Shown one piece after another: positions 15,613 through 27,300 of a stretch of DNA of 64,000 bases (its first letter is position 1; each line of letters opens with the position of its first letter). Position numbers and translations under genes: made by a program. This stretch comes from Chitinophaga solisilvae. Its GTDB lineage: Bacteria; Bacteroidota; Bacteroidia; Chitinophagales; Chitinophagaceae. The DNA lies in the NCBI RefSeq assembly GCF_009928525.1, contig NZ_JAABOK010000006.1, positions 124,001-188,000 of the forward strand, read 5' to 3'. Under the pieces are notes generated by a model, which did not search any database, was not told the origin of the DNA, and saw nothing but the letters and a program-made list of their open reading frames with translations.

Positions 15613-17280
15613 TTATTTTTTATGATGCCCCCGCTTGTGCTTTTTATGGGCCGGCACGGAAGGCTTTACTGTCGCAGGCTCCGGCCTTACCGGCTGCGGA
15701 CAGATTGTTTTACTGATAGGTGCTGTACCGGTATAATTGCGGGTATCAAACGCCAGGCGCTCTATACGGTCGCGGTAGTGCACTCTCACTTCATACTCCG
15801 CATCCGGTTCCAGTTTGGCTTCTATCTTGCCGGACGGCGGCGCTACCATATAACACCAGCCTATACCGCGGGTTTTATTATAAAGGTATACGCAGGTTTC
15901 TGCCGGCACACAGATATCCACTATAAGCGGAATACGCAGCAGCGGCACGGGTACTGGCTGCAGTCCGGGTATAATGTCCGGTGCAGCGAAGCTGTAAATA
16001 TCATCTCCGCCCCTGCCACCAGGCCGGTTGGAGGAGATAAAGCCCTGCTGCGCGGTATGCATGGTATAATAAAAATCGTCTCCGCTGGTATTAAACGGCG
16101 GCCGCAGATTAACGGGCGCTGACCAGCTGCCTTTACTGCCTTCAGCGGCAAACACATCATAGCCCCCCATACCTGCCCAACCTTTACTGGCATAATAAAG
16201 CACATCGCCTGGTCCGAGTACCGGAAACGCATCGTCATCAGGGGAGTTAATAGCTGCACCGCAGTTCTGCGGTGTTCCCCAGGTATTATCTCCCTGTTTC
16301 TCGCTGTACCAGATATCCGTTTCCCCGGATCCGCCGGGCTTATCAGACGCATAGTATAAAATATTTCCTGCGCTGTTAAGCGAGGCATGTCCCAGCGAGT
16401 AGTCGTCACTGTTATAAGGAAAAGCCACCGGAGATTGCCATTTGTCTTGCTTTTTGGTGAACACCAGCAGTTTCAGTCTGCGGGTGCCATAAACCGGCGC
16501 CTCCTTCCTATCATAAGGTATTTTCCTCGCCGGATCAGTAACGGTTACATAGGCAGTATCGCCGTTGGGTGTAAAGCATACCGGTCCTACGTGATATTTA
16601 TAGTTATTAATAACCGATGAAAAATCTTTACTGTAGCCGATTCCGGACGGGCCGTTCTCTGCTGCGTACAACTTACCGAAGGCGGCATTATTCCGGTAGT
16701 AACGATGCCTGCTGCCTTTCACATACCAGATGTCTCCCCGCAGGCTGTCTGACACAAATACAATCTCTTTTCCATAAGGTGTAGCGCCCCAGTCATTGGA
16801 ACGGGAGTTGATGCCCTGTTCATTCTTCAGTATAACGTTTGCCGGGAGGGATTGCCATACAGTGGCAGAATCGCAGCCGGCTACGCGCAAGGCTACACGC
16901 TGCTGGTCGGGATACTGCCGGTATTGCTGCTTTGCTTCTTCATAACGTCCCAGGCTTTTCAGCATATCCCCGTAATATAACCGGGCAGTAGCGCTGTTGG
17001 CGCTGTCCTGCAGGAGTTGCGAATACCAGTAGGCGGCCTTATCATACTGATTATACAAACGATAGCTGGTAGCCAGCCTTTCTTTTACCATACCAGCCTG
17101 ACGGCGGCCTTTGCGTGTCTTTATCAGCCGTTCGTACAACCCGGCAGCCCTCGCATATTCTTCCCGCCGGAAATAAACATCTGCACTCTTCCCGATGGAA
17201 GGCTGCTCCTGGGCAGCTACTTCCGCCGGTACTAACGAACAGGCATATACGACAAAGCAAATCAATAGTTGTTTCCTCAT
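15613..17280 (-). CDS. PorE-like TPR/PD40-repeat envelope protein lacking an OmpA domain
   Basis: 555 residues. Signal peptide to about residue 23; two or three TPR units (about 28-130, SADVYFRREEYARAAGLYERL and ARLYYGDMLKSLGRYEEAKQQY); then PD40/WD40-like beta-propeller blades (about 160-430) with YYASDKPGGSGETDIWYS and SSNRPGGRGGDDIYSF. The T9SS protein PorE has TPR, propeller and a C-terminal OmpA peptidoglycan-binding domain; here the OmpA domain is absent and the protein ends in a Lys/His-rich tail. It is 12 bp downstream of the PorP/SprF-like gene, so it probably helps the secretion or surface display of the giant adhesin. Role is inferred from context. Confidence 0.8.
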   Translation of the reverse strand: MRKQLLICFVVYACSLVPAEVAAQEQPSIGKSADVYFRREEYARAAGLYERLIKTRKGRRQAGMVKERLATSYRLYNQYDKAAYWYSQLLQDSANSATARLYYGDMLKSLGRYEEAKQQYRQYPDQQRVALRVAGCDSATVWQSLPANVILKNEQGINSRSNDWGATPYGKEIVFVSDSLRGDIWYVKGSRHRYYRNNAAFGKLYAAENGPSGIGYSKDFSSVINNYKYHVGPVCFTPNGDTAYVTVTDPARKIPYDRKEAPVYGTRRLKLLVFTKKQDKWQSPVAFPYNSDDYSLGHASLNSAGNILYYASDKPGGSGETDIWYSEKQGDNTWGTPQNCGAAINSPDDDAFPVLGPGDVLYYASKGWAGMGGYDVFAAEGSKGSWSAPVNLRPPFNTSGDDFYYTMHTAQQGFISSNRPGGRGGDDIYSFAAPDIIPGLQPVPVPLLRIPLIVDICVPAETCVYLYNKTRGIGWCYMVAPPSGKIEAKLEPDAEYEVRVHYRDRIERLAFDTRNYTGTAPISKTICPQPVRPEPATVKPSVPAHKKHKRGHHKK

Positions 17281-17292
17281 ACATCAGATGTT

Positions 17293-18288
17293 TTAGAAAT
17301 ACCGGGGACTGGTGGTACGTGATTTCTTACTGTTAAACAGGAAGCCGACAGAAATTTCATGTGATCCCTGCTGATAACTCGCCATTTTGTTGATGGTAAT
17401 ATCATAGGAATACCCGATTCTCAGCTGCGGGGTGGCGTAAAATTCCACCAGGGCACTGGCGGCATCCAGCTGTTCCAGATCTTTGTCCAGCGCAGGTTTA
17501 CTCCACAGCTTCACCCCGGTTCTGTAGGAACCGCCGATCCAGAGTTTCTCCGCTATCAGCAAAAACACGTTGATGTCCAGATTGGTAGGGCCTTTGAAAT
17601 CTTCTTTCACCAGGATAGACGGCTTCAGCTTCAGGTTTTCTGACAGATCCGCCAGGTAGCCCGCCTGAATGTACATATGCTGTGTTTTACGGATGGTTTT
17701 ATAGTTGTAACCGCCCCAGTAGTAGCGGGAGTTATCGGTATACAGCGAGAACAGGTCCATCACGGAAGCGCCCAGGTAGAATTTGGGCGTGTAGTAATAT
17801 ATCCCGAAGCGGGCATCCGGAATAATCTGGGAAGTTTTACCCAGCGGGATGGCGTTATCGATATCGTCCACATACTTCAGCGCAGTACCGTCAATGCTGT
17901 ACTGGGTGATACCACCGCCAAGTCCGATACACAAACGGCGGGTATCTTCATCATCGAGCGGAATGCGATAGTTATAGAACCCGTATGCAGAAAGCGTTTC
18001 CTGCGGTCCCAGCTTGTCTACCATCACCTGTGCGCCCACCCCTACTCTTTCGTCCCGTGCATTGGTAAGCCCGTCGATAGATATAGCGGCCGTCTGCGGC
18101 GCACCGGGGAAATCCACCCACTGGTGGCGGTAAACAGCATGCAGGTACCAGTCCTGCTTGTAGCCCGCATAGGCGGGGTTCACACTCAGGCTGTTGAAAA
18201 TATACTGGCTGAACTGCACATTTTGCTGGGCATTGACCCGTAACAGGCCTGCACAGCAGGTTGCAAGCAATAATATCCTTCTGATCAT
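17293..18288 (-). CDS. PorP/SprF family type IX secretion membrane protein
   Basis: 331 residues with a signal peptide ending near VNAQ (21). The beginning of the mature protein, QFSQYIFNSLSVNPAYAGYKQDW, is the hallmark of the PorP/SprF family (outer-membrane beta-barrel proteins), and the VSVGFLF-type C-terminal strand is present. In Flavobacterium johnsoniae SprF is encoded beside the giant adhesin SprB and is needed for its export to the surface. The same arrangement occurs here: the gene starts 30 bp after the adhesin stop codon and is followed 12 bp later by the PorE-like gene, suggesting a dedicated cargo-specific partner. Confidence 0.92.
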   Translation of the reverse strand: MIRRILLLATCCAGLLRVNAQQNVQFSQYIFNSLSVNPAYAGYKQDWYLHAVYRHQWVDFPGAPQTAAISIDGLTNARDERVGVGAQVMVDKLGPQETLSAYGFYNYRIPLDDEDTRRLCIGLGGGITQYSIDGTALKYVDDIDNAIPLGKTSQIIPDARFGIYYYTPKFYLGASVMDLFSLYTDNSRYYWGGYNYKTIRKTQHMYIQAGYLADLSENLKLKPSILVKEDFKGPTNLDINVFLLIAEKLWIGGSYRTGVKLWSKPALDKDLEQLDAASALVEFYATPQLRIGYSYDITINKMASYQQGSHEISVGFLFNSKKSRTTSPRYF

Positions 18289-18318
18289 AAACTATCTCTG
18301 TTTAAAATATTATGGCGC

Positions 18319-21300
18319 TTATCGCAGCAATTCGATCCATCCCTTGTAAGATTTTTCACCATCCGGCGTTCTCAGTTTTAAGATGTAGTAATAAGTACCT
18401 TCATTCAATCCGTTACCATCCCATTCGTTCTGGTAATTCTTCGACTGATACACCTGGTTGCCCCAACGGTTATATATCAGCAGGGTTGAATTCGGGAACC
18501 GTTTGATATCGATAATTGTAAACTTGTCGTTCTTGCCATCACCATTCGGCGTGATGACATTCGGAATAAAGATGCCATCGTCATCTACTGTTACCGGCGG
18601 TGTCACTGCAGTATTGTTGGACGGATCCGGATCTGGTGTTTCCTGTGTTGCCGTAGCCCTGTTGGTGACTACGCCGTTGTTATTAATCCTTGCAGTAATT
18701 CTCAGTGTAGCCGTTTGCGTTGCCGCCAGGTTACCGGCTTCCCATACAATGATTCTGGTCGCCGGATTGTACGTTGCATTACCGCTGCTGGCTACTGCTG
18801 CGCCCAGGAGATCCAGGTTGCGGCTCAGCGTATCTCTGACAATAATGCCTTTTGCAGAATCCGGTCCGGCGTTGGTAACGGTAATCTGGAATTCAGCTTT
18901 ACCGCCGGTCTGCAACGGTGTATTGTTGAGCAGCACCTTCTTCACCTGTACATCTGCTGATTTCGCCAGTATTTTCGGGTTCACGGTAGTACTTACATCA
19001 CTGCTGGTATTGTTGTTCAGATCCGGATCTGCTGCGCCGTCCGGTACGCTGATGGTTGCTTTGTTAACAAGGGCATTTCCGGTGTTCACGGTGCCTTTCA
19101 CAGACAGGCGTACGCTGGCTCCCTCTGGGAATGTGCCGATAGCAGCGGTAACGGTGTTGCTATTCACTGCAATCCTCACATCTGCTGCGCCACCGGTAAT
19201 GGAAAGCACCCTGGCGGTGACATTACTGATACCGGCCGGCACCACATCTGTTACTACTGCCCCGTCGCCGGCTGCCGGGCCGCTGTTGCCGGCAGTGATA
19301 ATATATTCTATCTCATCTCCGTTAGTAATTTCTGCCGGGCCTGTTTTGGTTACGTTCAGGTCCAGTATACGGCTCACATTGGTGGTGGCAGTGGCGGTAG
19401 CGGTGCTGTCGCCGGCACTCACCGAAGCTGTATTGGTAATAGTACCCGCAAATGCCGCCCCTACCTTACCGATAACCATTATATGAATCAAATTGTTGCT
19501 TCCGGCCGGTATCATTCCGTTAACAGTAATGTTATTACCGGTACCGCTGCCGGCTCCTGTTACCCTGGCACTGCCACTGACAACCGTTCTCCAGCTCACG
19601 CCGGTTAACGTAGCAGGTACCACGTCGCGGATAACAACATTATTAATGTCGGAGATACCCGTGTTGCTGACGATGATGTCATATTGCAGGCTGTCGCCGG
19701 AGCTGATGGAAGACGGCGCCTGTTTCTCAATATTGAGGCTGGTGGTTCTGGTGATAACAGTTTCTACCGTATCGCTGGTCACTTTACCGCCGTCAGGTTT
19801 GGTGAGCAGGGCGCTGTTCTTCACGCTGCCGGCTGTAATGCTGTTGCTCACCGTACCATTCACGGTAATGAGTATATTATTGGCGCCACCCGCAGGAATA
19901 TTACCGGTTACGGTAACATTATTGCCGCTGCCGCTGGCCGGACCGGTCACTTGCGCATTGCCTGCGGCGGTGGCTGTCCAGGTAACATTGGTAACACCTG
20001 CAGGAACTACGTCAGTAATCTTCACACCGTTGGCAGCAGACGGGCCGTCGTTTGCTGCCACAATCGTGTAGGTGATGGGGCCACCGGCTACGGCAGTCTT
20101 CGGCGCTGATTTGGTCAGCGTTACATCCGACCTTAATCTTACCAGGGTAGTGACGAAATCCGTATAGGTATTTCCGTTATTCTCCTTCACATTGGCCATA
20201 TTGGTAATGTTGCCCGCGAAGCTTTCATTCAGGCTGCCGCTGATGGTGACTATTACCTGGTTAGCCGCCCCTGCAGGCACGGTGGTGGTAAAGCCTATCT
20301 GGCTGCCGCTGCCGCTGACCGGCGTGCCCGCTGCCAGGGTGGCGCTTCCCAGCGTGCTGATTTTCCATGTTACATCTTCTACCTGTGCCGGCACCAGGTC
20401 GGATACCCTGGCATTTACCAGGTCTGACGGACCTTCATTGCCTAACGTAATCGTGTATACAATATCGCTGCCAGCTACCGCTTCCTGCGGACCTGCCTTA
20501 GTGAGTATTACTCCCGGGGTATTGATGATCCGGGTCTGCACCGTATCCACCGCTACCACCTTACCACCTTCAGATACAGAAGTTCCGTTCACCAGCGTGC
20601 CGTTGGCTGCTGGTGCGAGCGTACCGGAAATAGTTACCGCTACATTATGGCCGCTGCCTGCCGGCAGATCTGCATTTATACTGATATTGTTACCGGTGCC
20701 ACTGGTAGCACCGTGCAGGGTAGCGCCGGTAGCCACTGCATTCCAGCTGACATTCTGCACCGATGCCGGCACTATATCCGCGATGGTGATATTGGTAGCA
20801 GCTGATGGTCCGGTGTTCTGCACCAGCAGCGTATAGGTGATACCGTTACCTGCCGCTACGGTATCCGGAGCGGATTTGCGCACAGACAGGGAGGTTTCGG
20901 CGCTCACCGTTGTTACCACCGGCGGTGTGGTAACCGTATTGCCATTATGCGTGTAGCTGGCTGTGTTGGTGATAGTACCTGTGAAGGCCTGATCTATAGT
21001 ACCATCCGCAGTAATCACAATCCTGTTGGCAGCTCCGGCAGGCACATTGGCCGTCAGGGCTACATTACCTGTACGGTCAACAATATTACCTCCGTTAATG
21101 GTGGCGCTGCCGAACGCTGTTGCTGACCACACGGCATCTTTCAGGACTGCCGGCAGTACATCGGCAACCGTCACGCCGGTAGCGTCGGAAGGTCCGCTGT
21201 TCGTTAATACAATGCTGTAACTGATGTTACCTCCGGCAACTGCTTTATCCGGACCGGACTTCACGATTGCAAGTCCGGGCTGATTGGTAACCGTAGTATT

Positions 21301-24300
21301 TATATCGTTTGATTCGAAATTATCAGTACCTGTTTTCGCGGTAGCCCTGTTATTGATCACACCTGTGAAAGACGCCTGCAAACGACCGGTAACCGTGATG
21401 CGGATCACATTACCACTGCCGGCAGGGATGTTACCGCTCAGATTTACATTGCCTGTCTGATGCTGCAGGTCACCACCGCTGACAACTGCTTTTCCAACGG
21501 CAACGGCAGACCAGTCCACTGCTTCCAGCTGTGGCGGCAGCACATCTTCTATCTGTACATTGACCGCATCTGAAGGCCCATCATTGAGCACATCAATAGT
21601 ATAAGTGATCATACTGCCCGCAGCAGCGGTATCCGGTCCGGCTTTCACCAGGCGGATACCCGGTTGTGACAGTATACTGGTATTTACTGTATCTGTAACC
21701 GGGAGGCCATTTTCCGGTGTTACAGCCGCAATATTGGTCAGCACGCCTGTAGCTGCTGATGATACCGTTCCTGCCACTGTCACACTGATGGTATTACCGG
21801 CGCCCACAGGGATACTGGCAATGAAGTCCACATTACCGGTGGCGTTGCTGATATTACCACCATTGATGGTAGCCGCACCCTGTGCCGTAGCCGACCAGGT
21901 AATACTATCAATACCATCCGGCAGCACATCGGTAATATTCACGCCTGCAGCATTGGACGGGCCGCTGTTGGCGACCTGGATATTATAGGAAATCCTGTTA
22001 CCGGCAGCTATATTATCAGGACCCGACTTCGTAATCCGGAGTCCTGGCTTATTCACCACGCGGGTATCTGTTATATTGCTGGTAATAGGATCGCCTCCGA
22101 AGGATGCAAAGGCTTTATTCAGCAGATTACCTTCAAAGTCAGGATTCACCGTACCGCTGATGGTGACGGTTACCATACCGTCTACCGGAATATTGGCGGT
22201 CAGCAGCACATTACTGCCGGTACCGGTTCCCGGATCGGTAATAGTAGCGTTGGTAGCCGTACTGGTCCAGGTAACGCCGGTTACCGGAACAGGAATAGTA
22301 TCGGTGATGGTTACTCCGTTCGCTACAGACGGACCATTATTCCTGATCTGCAGCTGGTAGGTGATATTACTGCCGGCATTTACCTGCATTGGAGCAGACT
22401 TGATAACGCTCAGCCCTGCGCGCGCGGTGACAATCGTGTTAACGGTCACCGTTGCAGGACGGGGATCTACCACACCCGGTTCTGGTGTAGCTGTGGCCGT
22501 ATTGGTAAGTGTACCTGCAAATGTAGGATCTACAATACCATGTATACGCAGTATCACTGTGCCTTTGTTGGCTACCAGGTTCGCCATGGTACTGATGCTG
22601 TTACCACTTCCGGAGCCTGTTGTCACAGAAGCGGAATCAACGGCTTCTGCAGTCCAGGTAACATTGGTAATACCTGCTGGCACCGCATCTGCAATTGTTA
22701 CATTCATCGCATCAGCAGGACCGGCATTTACTACGGTTACTACATAATTTATTTCTTCTCCGGCAGACAGAGATGCCGGTGCTGTTTTATTTATTCTGAG
22801 ATCAACTGATTTATTGACAGAAGTAACAACGGTGCTTGTTTTGGTACCACCCGCAGTAGCTGTAACGGTATTGGTGATGGTATTGGCAGCATCCGGTTTC
22901 ACAGTACCGGTTACCACTATGGTGATGCTACCGGAGTTGTTACCTCCCAGTCTGCCGGTTACATTGATATTATTGGTATTACCGCTGACAGGGTTATTCA
23001 GGTTAGCGTTACCGGATACAGTGGCATTCCAGGTGACGTTGGTAATATCTGCGGGCACCAGATCAGAGATCGTCAGCGGATCTGCATCGGAGATACCTGT
23101 ATTGGTCACCACAATGGTGTAGGTGATTTTATCCTTCACATTCACCGTAGCCGGACCGGATTTGGATACCTGTAATCCCAGGTCTGTATTGATAACAGTG
23201 CTGATACTGCTGGTATTATTGGCAGGTATTGTTTCTGTTACATCTGCCGGTGGTGTTACCGTAGCCGTATTGACGATGGTACCTGTTGCAGAAGGATTCA
23301 CCGTACCGCTGATAGTAACAATGATGCTGTTACCTGGCCCTGCAGCGATATTACCGTTAATGCTGATGTTGTTGCCGCTTATAACCGGTGCATTGGCAGC
23401 CGCATTGCCGGTGGTGGTAGCAGTCACATTACTGATGAGAATCTGTGCAGGTACATTATCTGTAATCACCGCATTGCTGACATCAGAGATACCGTTGTTG
23501 GTAATTTCCAGCTGATAGCTGAAGTTCTGACCGGCAGTCAGGTTAGCAGGACCTGATTTCACGATCACCAGGTCGGCTTCCTTACGTACGGCTGTAGTTA
23601 CGCTGGAGGTCACCGGCGTCTGGTTTTCCAGGTTAGCCGGTGGTGTAACCGTAACGGAATTGGTGATATTGGAACCATTTGCAGTGGAAGGATCAATTCT
23701 TCCTGTTACCGTAATGGTGATGGTGCCTGTATCCGGAATATCAGCCGTGATATTGATATTACCGGTACCGCTGGCAGCAGATACAGTGGTGCCTGCACCG
23801 CGGGTAGTGGCGGTCCATTTCGCATCCAGTATGCCGGCCGGAATGAAGTCGGCAATAACTGCGCCATGCACGTTAGACGGGCCGGCGTTATTAACCGTGA
23901 TCGTGTAGGTGATGTTTTCACCGGCTACTGCAGTACCCGGTCCGCTCTTCGCCACACGTATATCCGCTCTGCGTTTAGTCGTTGATGTTACAGTGGATGT
24001 CACCGGTGGCTGACCACTGATTTCCGCAGTAGCGGTATTCTGCAGTTGCGCTCCCGTAAAGTCCGGATTCAGTGTGCCCGTTACCGTTATATCAATCACA
24101 TTACCTGCACCGAACGGAATGTTTCCGGTGATATTGATATTACCGGTACCGGCAGTGCTGTTCACGGTAGCGGTACCTTTTACAGCCGCTGTCCATTTCG
24201 CATTCAGTATTGCCGGGTCAATCACATCGGTGATGGTAATATTCTTCGCATCGGAAGGACCGTTGTTAGACAGGTGGATCGTATAGCTGATCTGCTCTCC

Positions 24301-27300
24301 GGCGAATGTTTCCGCAGGTCCGCTCTTTGTAATACTCAGGGCAGCCCTGTTATCTATTTTCGTAGTAACGGTGTCTGTAGCCGGTTTCGGCTGGTCTGCG
24401 GATGAAGCATATGCAATGTTGACCAGCGGCGGTCCGTCATAGGCCGGATCTATCTGTCCGCTGACTGTTACCAGTATACCATTCACGCGGTTGCCTGCAG
24501 GCACATCCACATCTGCTGTAACAATATTACCGCTACCTGTTGCCGGACTGTTAACAACACCGGCGCCCAGCGCCTGTACAGACCAGGTTACATTTTTAAT
24601 GGCGGCAGGTACGGTATCTTTAAACTGTATGTGTGTAGCATTGGACAATCCGGTATTATGAATAGCTATCAGGTAATGGATTTCATCTCCTGCAGCCAGT
24701 TCAGTTGCTCCTACCTTCAGCACTGCCAGTTTCACATTTTTCGTCACATGGGTATTAGTGGTATTGGAAGTCACCGGTGGCTGACCATCGGCAGTAGCTA
24801 TGGCCACATTCGGAATATCGCCGGTAAATGCCGGATCGATAGTACCGCTGATGGTAATGCGGATGGTGTTACCGGTACCGGCAGGTATACTACCGGTCAC
24901 GAGTATATTATTTCCCGCGCCGCTGGAAGACTGTGTAATAGCGGTGCCTGTGGCATTGGCCACCCAGAAGATATTTTTGATAAATGCCGGTACAGCATCC
25001 GTTATGTTTACTTTTTTCGCATCAGAAGGGCCAGGATTGGTCACAAGCAGCGTGTAGGTGATCTGACCGCCGGCAATAGCAGTATCCGGTGCGCTCTTCA
25101 CAATCTGCAGCCGCGGTTTGTTCCGCACTACTGTGCTGATGGTATCTGTATAGGCCGTGTCCCTGGCCTGCATTGTTGCATATCCTCTGTTGTGTATTAC
25201 ACCTTCAAAGTCAGGCGCAATAGTGCCGGTAACGTCAATGAATATATGATTATTGGTACCTGCCGGCAGGTCGCCTGTCAGCGCAATGTTATTGCCGGAC
25301 CCGCTGGCGCCGCTGGTTACTTTCGCGCTGTCGGATACACGGGTAGTCCAGGTAACATTAGTCAGCTGCGGCGGAACAACGTCCTGCATTTTCACATTGC
25401 GGGCGTCGGACAGGCCGTAGTTGGTAGCCACCAGGCGGTAGGTGATTTGTTCACCGGCATTTGCGGAATCCGGACCCGCTTTCATGAAGCTGATCTGCGG
25501 ATTGTTGATCACCACACTGGAAATAGAGCTGGAGGCTGGCGGTTCATTGCCGGTCACAGCATAGGCAGTATTAACAATAGTACCAGCGGCCGCAGGATTC
25601 ACTACGCCCCTGATATTAACAAGTACTTTAGCGCTGCCAGCTGCCGGAATATCCGCTACGATGCGGATAATACTTCCACCGCCGGTTGCACCGGAAGTAA
25701 TAGCAGCCCCGCCGCTGGCAGTTGCTGCCCAGTCTGCATTACGGATAACTGCATCCAGTGTATCGGTAATAACTACGCCTCTCGCATCGGACGGACCGGC
25801 GTTATTTACTTCCAGGGTATATTGTATGTAGGCACCGGCAACTACTGTACCAGGGCCGGCTTTGGAAATCTGTATACCAGGCTTGTTGGTAAGATGCGTT
25901 GTCACCGTATCTGATGTTACCGGCGGGATGCCCGGTACATGCACATCTGCCACAGCATGATTCTGTATATCACCGGTAGCGGCAGGAGAAACCGTGCCGG
26001 TAACTGTGATGATGATGTTGTTGTCATTGCCGGTACTGATGTTTCCGGTAACGCTGATATTATTCCCGGAACCGGTAGCGCCGGCGGTCACCGCTGCATT
26101 GCCGGTAGCGGTAGCCGTCCAGGTAACATTGGTTACGGCTGCAGGTACCGCATCAGTAATCACTACACCGGTAGCATTTGACAATCCGGTGTTGCCTGCA
26201 GTAATAGTATACGTAATCTGCTGGCCTGCCGCAATGGTATCAGGTGCGCTCTTAGTCAGCACAATTCTCGGATTGTTAACAACATTGGTCACCACTACTT
26301 CTGAGCGTACATTATCTGCTTTCGCCTGGTTGTTAATTTTTCCGGTGTATCCTGGATCTACTCTTCCCGCGATCAATACAGTTACGTAGTTACTATCTCC
26401 GGCAGCTACATCAGCAGTAGCCGTGAACACATTATTGGAAATGGCGGAGGCAGATACTGTTGCCTTACCATGTGTAACGATATATGAGGAAGGGTTGAGG
26501 ATCACCAGACTGAGGCTATCGGTGATTTTCACCTGCACTGCATCAGAAGGACCGTTATTCACCAGTTTCAGGGTATATAAAATATAACCACCTGCCGATA
26601 CCGTATCCAGACCGAGCTTCTGTATTGTCAGCCTTGCATTGCGTCCTATTTCTGTAATCACCTCATTGGAAGTCACCTTCTGTACTCCCGGCACCTCTAC
26701 AGTAGCTGTATTTCTGATATTACCGCTTGCGCCAGGCAGAATGGTTCCGTTGATAGTGACCGTAATTTTATTACTGCTGCCCGCAGGGACATTTGCATTC
26801 AAACTCACAGCATTACCGGTACCGGAGGCGCCACTGTTGATAACAGCTGCACCAGTGGCAGTGGCTGTCCAGGTTACATCTTTCAGGGAGTTAGGTCCTG
26901 CCAGGTCAGTAATTACAGCATTCACCGCATCTGACGGGCCTGCATTTGTAACGGTTACCGTATAGGAAATCGGTGTACCCGCATCCGCAGTAGCCGGACC
27001 CGCCTTCACAATTTCCAGACCCGGCTTCACCTGAACAGCGGTTTTATTGGACGCGTTGGAAGTATCGATACCCGGTAGAATGGCTGATGCCGTATTCAGG
27101 ATAGTATCGGTGGCGGCAGGATTAACTGTACCGTTAATAATCACCTGGATACTGTTGGCAGCACCTGCAGGAATATTCACCGTAGTACTGATGTTATTGC
27201 CACTGCCGCTGGCAGGAGCGCCGCTGGCTACAGCAGCAGTACCATTTGCGTTTACATTCCAGGTAACATTCTGTACTGCTGCGGGCACTACATCTTTCAG

